DNA of 62,500 nucleotides from Variovorax sp. UMC13 (GTDB lineage: Bacteria > Pseudomonadota > Gammaproteobacteria > Burkholderiales > Burkholderiaceae_C): the NCBI RefSeq assembly GCF_014170375.1, contig NZ_LZZW01000029.1:1-62500 (forward strand). Direction: 5' to 3'. The notes beneath the pieces were generated by a model, which saw only the letters and a list, made by a program, of their open reading frames with translations, did not search any database and was not told the origin of the DNA. Below, piece after piece: positions 32,665 through 40,747 of this stretch. How positions within the stretch are numbered: position 1 is the first letter of the stretch; each line of letters opens with the position of its first letter. Made by a program: the position numbers and the translations under genes.

Positions 32665-33498
32665 ATGATCTCCGGCAAGACCACGCTCATCGCCCACCTG
32701 GGCTACCCGACCGAAGCCTTCAAGGCGCCGATGATCTACAACCCCTGGTTCGCGCAGCAGGGCATCGACGCGGTGGTGGTGCCGATGGGGGTCAAGCCCG
32801 AGGACTATGCGCCCATGCTGGCCTCGCTGGCGCGGCTGACCAACCTGCGCGGCGCGCTCGTGACCATGCCACACAAGATCGCGACCATGGCGCTGGTCGA
32901 CGAGGTCACGCCCACCGCGCGCATCGCCGGCGCCTGCAACGCCATCCTGCTGCGGCCCGACGGCACGCTGCTGGGCGACCAGTTTGACGGCGCGGGCTTC
33001 GTGCGCGGCGTCGAGCGCAAGGGCCGGCTGTTCCAGGGCACGCGGGTGCTGGTGTCCGGCACCGGCGGCGTGGGCTCGGCCATCGCGGCCTCCATTGCGG
33101 CGGCAGGCGCCGCCGAGATCGCGCTGTTCGACGTCAGCGAGGCTTCGGCCCAGGCGCTGGCCGAGCGGCTGCGCGCGCACTACCCGCAGCTGGGCGTGCG
33201 CACCGGTTCGAAAGACCCGGCCGGCTTCGACGTGGTGGTCAACGCCACGCCGCTGGGCATGAAGGAGGGCGACCCGTTGCCCTTCGACGTCGAGCGCATC
33301 GACCCGCGCACCTTCGTCGGCGAGGTAGTGATGAAGTCCGAGTACACGCCGCTGCTGCAGGCCGCCAAGGCCAAGGGCTGCGCGGTGCAGGTCGGCACCG
33401 ACATGCTGTTCGAGATGATCCCGGCGTACCTCGAGTTCTTCGGCTTCGGCAGTGCCACGCCCGAGGCGCTGCGCGCCGTGGCGCAGCTGCGCTACTGA
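32665..33498 (+). CDS. Shikimate/quinate dehydrogenase-like protein (second paralogue)
   Basis: 277 residues, AroE fold. The N-terminal block is AHLGYPTEAFKAP, again without the paired serines, while the catalytic Lys (VTMPHK, about 70) and Asp (DQFDGAGF, about 110) remain. The cofactor loop is SGTGGVGSA (about 131), with FDVSEAS after the second strand suggesting NAD rather than NADP (acid Asp at the end of beta2), and VVNATPLGM follows. It is likely a catabolic dehydrogenase producing 3-dehydroshikimate or 3-dehydroquinate for QuiC. It lies 35 bases after the first paralogue and is convergent with the IclR gene (13 bases). Confidence 0.85.
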   Translation: MISGKTTLIAHLGYPTEAFKAPMIYNPWFAQQGIDAVVVPMGVKPEDYAPMLASLARLTNLRGALVTMPHKIATMALVDEVTPTARIAGACNAILLRPDGTLLGDQFDGAGFVRGVERKGRLFQGTRVLVSGTGGVGSAIAASIAAAGAAEIALFDVSEASAQALAERLRAHYPQLGVRTGSKDPAGFDVVVNATPLGMKEGDPLPFDVERIDPRTFVGEVVMKSEYTPLLQAAKAKGCAVQVGTDMLFEMIPAYLEFFGFGSATPEALRAVAQLRY

Positions 33499-33511
33499 GC
33501 CGGCCGGCGCC

Positions 33512-34294
33512 TCAGATGATCGGGCGCATCGCCTCGGCCACCTCGCGCAGCACCGGCAGCAGCTTCTTCGTCAGCTGCTCGCCCGGGTAGAGCTGCTGCT
33601 GCACCGTCACGCTCAGCGCGTACTTGCAGCGGCCCTTGCGGTCCTTGAGCGCCACCGCGAGGCCGGCCAGTCCCACGTCCAGATGCTGCTCGGCCTGCCA
33701 GAAGTCGAGCTGGCGCGCCGCGAGCACGCTGTCGCGGAAGCGCGCCGCATCGACCGGCGCCGAGCCGGTGAAGCTGCTGAAGGCGTGCTCGGCGATCCAG
33801 GCGTCGAGCGCGGCATCGTCGAAGGTCGACAGCAGCACGAAGCCCTGCGACACCACATGGGCCGGCACCCGGGCGCCGGGATGGAAGCCGATCGACACCA
33901 TGCGCGGCGGGTTGCTGCGCGCCAGGTAGACCACCTCGTGGCCGTCCAGCGTGCCCACGTTGAGCGTCTCACCGCACTGCATCGACGCGCGCTGGATGTA
34001 GGGCTGCACCAGGCGCGGCACGCGCGCCCCTTCCAGGTAGGCCTGGCCCAGGCGCAGCACCCGCGGCAGCAGCCAGTAGTGCTTGCCGTCGGTTTCGGCG
34101 TAGCCGTAGTGCACCAGGCTCATCAGGTAGCGCCGGGCCGCGGTGCGTGTCAGCCCCGCGTGCGTGCCGGCCTCGGTCGCGGTCATGCGGGTGCGTTCGT
34201 CGGTGAAGGCCTCGATCACGCGCAGCCCCTTGCCCAACCCCTCGATGAGCAGCTTGCGGTCGATCGGCGGGGTGGCGGTGTCGGTCTTGGTCAT
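33512..34294 (-). CDS. IclR family transcriptional regulator (PcaR/PobR-like branch)
   Basis: 260 residues. N-terminal winged helix (MTATEAGTHAGLTRTAARRYLMSLV, about 36-60, shown in part) and a C-terminal effector domain (VSQGFVLLSTFDD; DVGLAGLAVALKDRKG; LSVTVQQQLYPGEQL). The layout SLEKGL-like start (EGLGKGLRVIEAF) is that of the Pca/Pob/Qui subgroup, which bind aromatic or hydroaromatic acids. It is divergent from quiC, and the 184-base gap contains a perfect 19-base palindrome; the same motif lies in front of the AroE-like pair. It is the best candidate for their regulator. Confidence 0.9.
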   Translation of the reverse strand: MTKTDTATPPIDRKLLIEGLGKGLRVIEAFTDERTRMTATEAGTHAGLTRTAARRYLMSLVHYGYAETDGKHYWLLPRVLRLGQAYLEGARVPRLVQPYIQRASMQCGETLNVGTLDGHEVVYLARSNPPRMVSIGFHPGARVPAHVVSQGFVLLSTFDDAALDAWIAEHAFSSFTGSAPVDAARFRDSVLAARQLDFWQAEQHLDVGLAGLAVALKDRKGRCKYALSVTVQQQLYPGEQLTKKLLPVLREVAEAMRPII

Positions 34295-34336
34295 GGCCTA
34301 GGTGTAACCCGAGTTTCGTACGTATTCTGACCGCAT

Positions 34337-34355
34337 GCGATCGATCATCGATCGC
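34337..34355. promoter_or_regulatory. Perfect 19-base palindrome between the IclR gene and quiC
   Basis: GCGATCGAT-C-ATCGATCGC, arms of nine bases around one central base, 43 bases before the IclR-gene start and 124 before quiC. Strong operator candidate for the adjacent IclR regulator. Confidence 0.65.
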
Positions 34356-34478
34356 GTCGGCGACTTCGGCCGTTGTGGCGGGGCGATCGGCTTCTTACAG
34401 TCCTCCCACAGATGAACACCTTCACGTCCTTCCACCCCCGGGCCGCCGCCACCGGCCCGGACCTCGTCCAAGGCTGAC

Positions 34479-36392
34479 ATGCATCGCTCGATCGCCACCG
34501 TGTCGCTCAGCGGAACGCTGCGCCAGAAGCTGGAGGCCATCGCCGCGGCCGGCTTCGACGGCTTCGAGCTGTTCGAGAACGACTTCATCCAGTTCAACGG
34601 CGACGCCGCCGAGCTGGGGCGCATCGCGGCCGACCTGGGCTTGAGCGTCGACCTCTACCAACCCTTTCGCGATTTCGAGGGCATGCCCGAGCCGCTGTTC
34701 CGCCGCAGCCTGGAACGCGCCGAGCGCAAGTTCGACCTGATGCAGGCCATGGGCGCGTCGCTGATGCTGTGCTGCTCGAACACCTCGCCGCTGACGGTGG
34801 ACGACCCGGCGCTGGCCGCGGCGCAGCTCCATGCGCTGGCCGAGCGCGCCGCGCGGCGCGGCCTGCGCGTGGGCTTCGAGGCGCTGGCCTGGGGCCGCGC
34901 GACCTCGCGCTACGGCCAGGCCTGGGACATCGTGCGCCGCGCCGACCATCCGCAACTGGGCCTGATCCTCGACAGCTTCCACACGCTGTCGCTGAAGGAC
35001 GATCCGGCCGGCATCGCCGACATCCCGGGCCAGAAGATCTTCTTCCTGCAGATGGCCGACGCGCCGCTGATGGCGATGGACGTGCTGCAGTGGGCGCGCC
35101 ACCACCGCTCCTTCCCGGGCCAGGGCGACTTCGACATGGTGAATTTCCTCGCGCAGACGCTGCGCGCGGGCTACACCGGCCCGCTCTCGCTGGAGATCTT
35201 CAACGACCTGTTCCGCGAGACGCCCAACCGGCGCACCGTGGTCGATGCGATGCGCTCGCTGCTGTACCTCGAGAGCCAGGTGCGCGAGCGCATGGCGGAC
35301 GCGCCACCGCCGGGCGTGACGCTGTTCGGCCCGCCGCCGCGGCCGGTGCTGGACGGCATCGCCTTCATCGAGTTCGCGGTCGACGAAGCGGCGGCCCAAA
35401 GCCTCGGCGCGCTGCTGGGGCAGATGGGCTTCGGCCGCATCGGCCGCCACCGCTCCAAGGCCGTCACGCTCTACCGGCAGGGCGGCATCCACTTCATCGT
35501 CAACGCCGAGCCGGCCTCCTTCGCGCGCGAACGCTTCGACGCCCACGGCGTGTCGGTCTGTGCGCTGGGCCTGCGCACGCCCGCGCCCGAAGCGGCCGCG
35601 GCGCGGGCCGCCGCCATGCATTCGAAGCGCCACCACAGCCCCACCGGGCCGGGAGAGGCGACCGTGCCGGCCATCGTGGTGCCGGGCGGGAACCTGGTGC
35701 ATTTCGTGGACAGCGCGCTGGGCGAACACGGCCTCTACGCGGCGGACTTCGACCTGGAAGACGCCGATCAGGACGGCGCCGGCCTGCAGGCCATCGACCA
35801 TGTCGCGCTGGGCCTGGCCGTCGACCAGCTCGACACCTGGGTGCTGTTCTCGCGCGCGGTGCTGGGCCTGGAGCCCGGCGAGAGCCTGGAGCTGGCCGAC
35901 CCCTTCGGCCTGATCCGCAGCCGCGGCGTGGCGAATGCCGAACGCACGGTGCGCCTGGTGCTCAACGTGTCGCTGAGCCAGCGCACCCGCACCGCGCAGG
36001 CCGTGCGCGCCAGCGGCGGCGGCGCGGTGCACCACATCGCGCTGCGCTGCGAGGACATCTTCGAGACCGTGGCGCGGCTGCGCGCCAACGGCGTGCGCTT
36101 CGTGCCGATCTCCGGCAACTACCACGACGACCTGGCCACCCGCATCGAGCTCGACGCCGGCCTGGTGGCGCGCATGCGCGCCGCCGGCGTGCTGTTCGAC
36201 CGCTCGCCGGCCGGCGACTACCTCCACATCTACACCGAGAGCTTCGAGAAGAACGGCCTGTTCTTCGAGGTGGTGCAACGCGTCGCTTCCTACGACGCAT
36301 ATGGCGCGGTCAACGCGCCCGCACGCATGGCATCACAGGCCCAGCAGCCCCCATCCCCGCAGACCGATCCAGCCACAGGAGACACCCCATGA
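34479..36392 (+). CDS. quiC: 3-dehydroshikimate dehydratase, two-domain QuiC type
   Basis: 637 residues. Residues 1-270 form a sugar-phosphate isomerase/AP-endonuclease-2 TIM barrel that converts 3-dehydroshikimate to protocatechuate; metal ligands are expected among Glu in VGFEALAWG (about 134), Asp in LILDSFHTLSL (about 165), a residue in FLQMADAP and Glu in LSLEIFNDLF (about 240). Residues about 290-620 are a 4-hydroxyphenylpyruvate dioxygenase-like VOC region (DHVALGLAVDQLDTWV; HHIALRCEDIF; ENGLFFEVVQR-like end), typical of the fused beta- and gamma-proteobacterial enzymes. It is probably repressed by the divergent IclR protein. The stop overlaps the transporter start (ATGA). Confidence 0.93.
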   Translation: MHRSIATVSLSGTLRQKLEAIAAAGFDGFELFENDFIQFNGDAAELGRIAADLGLSVDLYQPFRDFEGMPEPLFRRSLERAERKFDLMQAMGASLMLCCSNTSPLTVDDPALAAAQLHALAERAARRGLRVGFEALAWGRATSRYGQAWDIVRRADHPQLGLILDSFHTLSLKDDPAGIADIPGQKIFFLQMADAPLMAMDVLQWARHHRSFPGQGDFDMVNFLAQTLRAGYTGPLSLEIFNDLFRETPNRRTVVDAMRSLLYLESQVRERMADAPPPGVTLFGPPPRPVLDGIAFIEFAVDEAAAQSLGALLGQMGFGRIGRHRSKAVTLYRQGGIHFIVNAEPASFARERFDAHGVSVCALGLRTPAPEAAAARAAAMHSKRHHSPTGPGEATVPAIVVPGGNLVHFVDSALGEHGLYAADFDLEDADQDGAGLQAIDHVALGLAVDQLDTWVLFSRAVLGLEPGESLELADPFGLIRSRGVANAERTVRLVLNVSLSQRTRTAQAVRASGGGAVHHIALRCEDIFETVARLRANGVRFVPISGNYHDDLATRIELDAGLVARMRAAGVLFDRSPAGDYLHIYTESFEKNGLFFEVVQRVASYDAYGAVNAPARMASQAQQPPSPQTDPATGDTP

Positions 36393-37801
36393 GCAGCACT
36401 GCATTACCCGGCGAGCCGCAAGGCAAGCACCAGTCCAGGAAGGCCACAGCCAGCGGCTGGATCGGCTCCGCCCTGGAGTACTACGACTTCTTCATCTACG
36501 CCACCGCGGCGGCGCTGATCTTTCCGCAGATCTTCTTCCCCAAGGGCGACCCGCAGATCGCGATCATCGCCTCGCTCGCCACCTACGGCGTGGGCTACGT
36601 GGCGCGCCCGATCGGCGCCATCATGCTGGGCCACTGGGGCGACACCCACGGCCGCAAGCACGTGCTGATCGTCTGCATGTTCCTGATGGGCTTCTCGACC
36701 GTGGCCGTGGGCCTGCTGCCGACCTACGACCAGGTCGGCCTGTGGGCGCCCGCGCTGCTGGTGCTGATGCGCCTGATCCAGGGCTTCGCGGTGGCCGGCG
36801 AGATCTCGGGCGCGAGCTCGATGATCCTCGAGCATGCGCCCTTCGGCCGGCGCGGCTTCTTCGCCAGCTTCACGCTGCAGGGCGTGCAGGCCGGCCAGAT
36901 CATGGCGGCCGCTGTGTTCCTGCCGCTCGCGCACTACATGCCCAAGGACGACTTCAACAGCTGGGGCTGGCGCATCCCCTTCCTGCTGAGCTTCCTGGTG
37001 ATCGTCGCGGGCTATGTCATTCGCCGCGAGGTCAGCGAGACGCCGGCCTTCGCCGAGGTCGACCAGAGCGGCAAGCTGCCCAAGGCGCCGGTGATCCAGG
37101 CCGTGACCGAAAGCTGGCGCGACATGCTGCGCGTGCTGTGCTGCTCGCTGATGAACGTGATCCCGGTGGTCGCCACCATCTTCGGCGCCGCCTACGCGGT
37201 GCAGCCGGGCTACGGCATCAACTTCGAGAAGGACCTCTACCTGTGGATCCCGGTGATGGGCAACATCGTGGCCGTGATCGTGATCCCCTTCGTCGGCAAC
37301 CTGTCGGACAAGGTGGGGCGCCGGCTGCCGATCATCGTCGGCGCGCTCGGCTCGGGCCTCCTGTCCTTCGGCTACCTGTATGCGATCAGCATCCACAACG
37401 TGCCGCTGGCCATCGTGATGTCGCTGCTGATGTGGGGCGTGGTCTACCAGGGCTACAACGCGGTGTTCCCGAGCTTCTACCCGGAGATGTTCCCCACCCG
37501 TACGCGCGTCTCGGGCATGGCGATCTCGCAGAACATCGGCACCGCCATCACGGCCCTGCTGCCGGCGCTGTTCGTGGCGGTGGCCCCGCCCGGCGCCACC
37601 AACATCCCGCTGCTGATCGGCTCGATCACGCTGGCCATCTGCGCCATCGCGGCCGTATCGGCCTACACCGCCCGCGAGACCTTCCGCGTGCAGATGAAGG
37701 ACCTGGGCAAGGCCGATGCGGTGCCGGTGCCGCAGCCGGAATACGACCGCCTGCGCGAGGAGGCCATGGACGCGGGGCGCGTGCGGCACGCCACGGCCTG
37801 A
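36389..37801 (+). CDS. MFS transporter, metabolite:H+ symporter family (shikimate-type)
   Basis: 470 residues, 12 predicted membrane spans. The start GWIGSALEYYDFFIYATAAAL (about 20-40, shown in part), the DTHGRKH loop between spans 2 and 3 (about 87), and GEISGASSMILEHAP (about 133) are signatures of the MHS branch (ShiA, ProP, KgtP). Overlap with quiC (ATGA) makes import of shikimate, dehydroshikimate, quinate or protocatechuate likely; the exact substrate is inferred from context. AGGAGACA precedes the ATG. A strong terminator follows. Confidence 0.9.
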   Translation: MSSTALPGEPQGKHQSRKATASGWIGSALEYYDFFIYATAAALIFPQIFFPKGDPQIAIIASLATYGVGYVARPIGAIMLGHWGDTHGRKHVLIVCMFLMGFSTVAVGLLPTYDQVGLWAPALLVLMRLIQGFAVAGEISGASSMILEHAPFGRRGFFASFTLQGVQAGQIMAAAVFLPLAHYMPKDDFNSWGWRIPFLLSFLVIVAGYVIRREVSETPAFAEVDQSGKLPKAPVIQAVTESWRDMLRVLCCSLMNVIPVVATIFGAAYAVQPGYGINFEKDLYLWIPVMGNIVAVIVIPFVGNLSDKVGRRLPIIVGALGSGLLSFGYLYAISIHNVPLAIVMSLLMWGVVYQGYNAVFPSFYPEMFPTRTRVSGMAISQNIGTAITALLPALFVAVAPPGATNIPLLIGSITLAICAIAAVSAYTARETFRVQMKDLGKADAVPVPQPEYDRLREEAMDAGRVRHATA

Positions 37802-37822
37802 GCGCCGCGCGCGCATGAAACG

Positions 37823-37857
37823 AAAAAGGGGCGCACCGCGAGGTGCGCCCCTTTTTT
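37823..37857. terminator. Strong terminator between the transporter gene and pcaG
   Basis: Ten-base stem GGGGCGCACC / GGTGCGCCCC with a GCGA loop, preceded by five A and followed by six T, so it can work for both convergent units (transporter on plus, pcaHG on minus). Confidence 0.93.
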
Positions 37858-37874
37858 GCCTTGGCGGCAGCCGA

Positions 37875-38480
37875 TCAGATGTCGAAGAACACCGTCTCGT
37901 CCGCGCCCTGCATGCGGATGTCGAAGCGGTAGGTCACGGCGCCGTCCTGCGCGATGCGCTCGGCGACCAGCGTCGGGCGGCGCGCGGCCGGCACGCTCTG
38001 CAGCACCGCGTCGCCGGCGTTGGCGGCGGCCTCGTCGCTGAAGTAGATGCGGGTGAAGGCATGCAGCAGCAGGCCGCGCATCGTGACGATCACGTTGATG
38101 TGCGGCGCCTCGCCCGGTGCCTCGGCGCCCGGCTTGACGGTGTGGAACACGAAGCGCTTCTGCGCGTCGGTGCCGGTGCCGCAGCGGCCGAAGGCGCGGA
38201 AGCCGCGGGCCTGGGCCTGTTCCACCGACCGCGGGTAGCGGCCTTCGCCGTCGGGCTGGCTGATCTCGATCATGGCGTCGAAGATCGGCTGGCCGTCGCC
38301 GTCGATCACCCGGCCTTCGAGGCGGATGCGTTCACCGGCGGCGCCGTCGAGCGCCAGCGTGGCATCGAAGGGCTGGTCGAAGTCGTAGCCGTACTGCGTG
38401 GCCGTGAGGCCGTAGGCGAAGTAGGGGCCGACCGTCTGCGAGGGGGTCTGGCCGAAGTTGCTTTCCAGTGCGCTCATCAT
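37875..38480 (-). CDS. pcaG: Protocatechuate 3,4-dioxygenase alpha subunit
   Basis: 201 residues from the ATG at 38480, nine bases after AGGAG; an ATG three bases later is an alternative. N-terminal TPSQTVGPYFAYGL and IEISQPDGEGRY, then PHINVIVTMRGLL (about 130) and TRIYF match the intradiol dioxygenase alpha chain. It lacks the full set of iron ligands, as expected, because the iron site is in PcaH. The alpha-beta pair cleaves protocatechuate to 3-carboxy-cis,cis-muconate. It lies 17 bases downstream of pcaH. Confidence 0.95.
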   Translation of the reverse strand: MMSALESNFGQTPSQTVGPYFAYGLTATQYGYDFDQPFDATLALDGAAGERIRLEGRVIDGDGQPIFDAMIEISQPDGEGRYPRSVEQAQARGFRAFGRCGTGTDAQKRFVFHTVKPGAEAPGEAPHINVIVTMRGLLLHAFTRIYFSDEAAANAGDAVLQSVPAARRPTLVAERIAQDGAVTYRFDIRMQGADETVFFDI

Positions 38481-38497
38481 GGTGTGTGTCTCCTGGC

Positions 38498-39217
38498 TCA
38501 ACGGTTTTCGAAGGGCGTCTCGTCGGCGCCGCGCAGCACGATGTCGAACTGGTAGCCCAGCGCGTAGTCGGGCTCGGTGAGGTCGAGGCTGAAGTCGGCG
38601 ATCAGGCGGTTGCGGTACTTCTCCGGCGTGCCGGTCACCATCGGGTCGTACTGCAGCAGCGGGTCGCCGGGGAAGTACATCTGCGTCACCAGCCGGCTCG
38701 CGAAGTGCTGGCCGAACAGCGACAGGTGGATGTGCTGCGGCCGCCAGGCGTTGGGGTGGTTGCCCCAGGGGTAGGCGCCGGGCTTGATGGTGAGGAAGCG
38801 GTAGCGGCCCTCGTCGTCGGTCAGGCAGCGGCCGGCGCCCAGGAAGTTGGGGTCCAGCGGCGCGTCGTGCTGGTCGACCTTGTGCACGTAGCGGCCCGAG
38901 GCGTTGGCCTGCCAGAGCTCGACCAGCGTGTTGCGCACCGGGCGGCGGTGCTCGTCGAGCACCTGGCCGGCCAGCACCATGCGCTCGCCGATCGGCTCGC
39001 CGTTGCGGCGCGCGTTGCGGGTGAGGTCGTGGTCGAGCGCGCCGATGCTGCCGTGGCCGTAGACCGGCTGCTGCAGTTCGCCCAGCGAGGCCTTGAGCGG
39101 GATCAGCGGCTGCAGCGGGCCGCGCTTCACGGTCGACTTGTAGCCGGGGTAGATGTAGGAAGGGTGGCTGTCCCAGTCGCGGGGCGTGAGCAAGGGCAGG
39201 GGGGTGGGGTCGTTCAT
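38498..39217 (-). CDS. pcaH: Protocatechuate 3,4-dioxygenase beta subunit
   Basis: 239 residues. All four ferric-iron ligands of intradiol dioxygenases are present with the canonical spacing: Tyr110 (GRYVHK), Tyr149 (KPGAYPW), His162 and His164 (RPQHIHLS). The N-terminal HPSYIYPGYKSTVKRGP block is typical of PcaH. The ATG at 39217 is chosen over the upstream ATGs because GGAGA stands seven bases in front of it. It forms one operon with pcaG and is divergent from pcaQ, with a PcaQ-like site in the gap. Confidence 0.97.
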   Translation of the reverse strand: MNDPTPLPLLTPRDWDSHPSYIYPGYKSTVKRGPLQPLIPLKASLGELQQPVYGHGSIGALDHDLTRNARRNGEPIGERMVLAGQVLDEHRRPVRNTLVELWQANASGRYVHKVDQHDAPLDPNFLGAGRCLTDDEGRYRFLTIKPGAYPWGNHPNAWRPQHIHLSLFGQHFASRLVTQMYFPGDPLLQYDPMVTGTPEKYRNRLIADFSLDLTEPDYALGYQFDIVLRGADETPFENR

Positions 39218-39298
39218 GGGCGTGTCTCCGGCATCGAGGGGGACCTGCACTTTATTCATGCGCACTGCTGATGTAAATTGACTGTTTGGCGACTTCTC

Positions 39299-39313
39299 AT
39301 AACCATCGGTAAT
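39299..39313. promoter_or_regulatory. PcaQ-like binding site between pcaH and pcaQ
   Basis: ATAACC-ATC-GGTAAT resembles the ATAACC-N4-GGTTAA site described for PcaQ in Sinorhizobium, with a spacer shorter by one base. It lies 82 bases before the pcaH ATG and four bases before the pcaQ ATG, so PcaQ could activate pcaHG and repress itself. Confidence 0.55.
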
Positions 39314-39316
39314 TCA

Positions 39317-40291
39317 ATGCAGCCGCTCCTTGCTTCCGAACGCTTCGCGCGCGGCGTCCAGCTGCGGCACCTGCGCTGCCTGGTGGCGGTGGCGCAGGAG
39401 CGCCACCTGGCGCGCGCCGCCGAGCGGCTGGCGCTGAGCCAGCCCGCGATGTCCAAGACCCTGGCCGAGCTCGAGGCGCTGGCCGGCACCCGGCTGGTCG
39501 AGCGCGGCGAGGCCGGGCGGCGCGGCATCCAGCGCTTCACCGTGGCCGGCGAACAGCTGCTGGCGCATGCGCTGCGCGTGCTGGAGGCGGTCGATGCGGG
39601 CGCGCAGGCGCTGCGGCCCGGCGCGGGCGAGCGCATCGAGCGGGTGCGCATTGGCGCCTTGCCCAGCGTGGCGCCGACGCTGCTGGTCGATGCGCTGCTG
39701 GCCCTGCGCCAGCGCATGCCCGCGCTGCAGGCCGAGGTGCGCACCGGCGCCAACGCCGCGCTGTGCGACGCGCTGCGCGCCGGCGAGCTCGACCTGGTCT
39801 GCGGCCGCATGAGCGACCCGCAGCGCATGGCCGGCCTGAGCTTCGAGTTCCTCTGCGCCGAGCCGCTGGCCATGGTGGTGCGGCCCGGCCATCCGCTGGC
39901 CGGCACGGCCGCGCTGTCGATGCAGGAGGTGATGGCCTGTCCGCTGGTGGTCTACAGCGAAGGCACGGTGCCGCGCCACCACACCGAGAGCCTGCTCTCG
40001 GGCCTGGGCCTGCGGCTGCCGGCCGACCACACGCAGACGCTGGACCTGTCGGTGGCGCGCGCGCTGCTGCTGCGCTCGGATGCGGTGTGGTTCACGGCCG
40101 CGGGCGCGGCGCGCGACGAGCTGCGCGCGGGCACGCTGGTGCGCCTGAATGTCGCGACGCCCGGCACCGAGGAACCGGTGGGCCTGCTGCTGCGCAGCGG
40201 CGTGGAGCTGTCGGCGGCGCAGCGCACGCTGGCGGCGCTGCTGCGCGAAGGGGCCTCAGCCCACGCGGCCGCGCTGTTCAGTCGCGGGTAG
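39317..40291 (+). CDS. pcaQ: LysR family regulator PcaQ
   Basis: 324 residues from the ATG at 39317. N-terminal winged helix (VQLRHLRCLVAVAQERHLARAAERL, then SQPAMSKTLAELE), followed by a periplasmic-binding-protein-like effector domain from about 105 (RIGALPSVAPTLL). The sequence RG-V-x-LRHL and AxS(K/Q)PAMSKT are typical of PcaQ, which activates protocatechuate genes with carboxymuconate-type inducers. Divergence from pcaHG supports this. The stop overlaps the convergent DUF1841 gene by 14 bases. Confidence 0.92.
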   Translation: MQPLLASERFARGVQLRHLRCLVAVAQERHLARAAERLALSQPAMSKTLAELEALAGTRLVERGEAGRRGIQRFTVAGEQLLAHALRVLEAVDAGAQALRPGAGERIERVRIGALPSVAPTLLVDALLALRQRMPALQAEVRTGANAALCDALRAGELDLVCGRMSDPQRMAGLSFEFLCAEPLAMVVRPGHPLAGTAALSMQEVMACPLVVYSEGTVPRHHTESLLSGLGLRLPADHTQTLDLSVARALLLRSDAVWFTAAGAARDELRAGTLVRLNVATPGTEEPVGLLLRSGVELSAAQRTLAALLREGASAHAAALFSRG

Positions 40292-40712
40292 CGCGGCGCT
40301 GCACGCAGTCCACATACGCTTCGCCGTCGGGCGGGCGGCCCGCGCGCTGGGCCTCCCACATCATCCGGCCCAGGCACTCCATGGCTTCGTGGTGCGCTTC
40401 GAGCAGCGAGCGGCGGCGCGCCGACAGCAGCTCGACCGCCTGGCGGATGCCGCGCGGCTGGTCGATCGAGCACTGCTCGCTGATCGACAGGTGCATCGAC
40501 AGGTGCAGGAAGGGGTTCTCGCGCCCGTCCTTCCCGTCGTAGATGCGCGCCACCGCGGCATCGGCATCGGCCAGTTCGGCGTGGTATTCGGGGTGCGCGT
40601 CGATCCAGCCCGCAGCGATGGTTTCCAGCGCTTCCATGGGCAGGCCGTCGCGGTTCTTGGCGTAGACGTTGCAGAAGAAGCGGCGCACTTCTTCCTGAGT
40701 GGGATTGAACAT
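40278..40712 (-). CDS. DUF1841 family protein
   Basis: 144 residues starting MFNPTQEEVRRFF. Conserved DUF1841 blocks are the N-terminal helix, HPEYHAELAD (about 45) and the ENPFLHLSMHLSISEQ segment (about 70-85) with three histidines that could bind metal. A small soluble protein found in many beta- and gamma-proteobacteria; function unknown. It lies between two pca regulators by position only; no functional link is evident. Its 3' end overlaps that of pcaQ. Confidence 0.9.
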   Translation of the reverse strand: MFNPTQEEVRRFFCNVYAKNRDGLPMEALETIAAGWIDAHPEYHAELADADAAVARIYDGKDGRENPFLHLSMHLSISEQCSIDQPRGIRQAVELLSARRRSLLEAHHEAMECLGRMMWEAQRAGRPPDGEAYVDCVQRRATRD

Positions 40713-40747
40713 GATGCGCGGGAGGGTAGCACCGGCCCAAAGACGTG

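Noticed and set aside
34422..36278. A 618-codon minus-strand frame over quiC
   Set aside because: Antisense shadow of quiC with repetitive composition and no start context.
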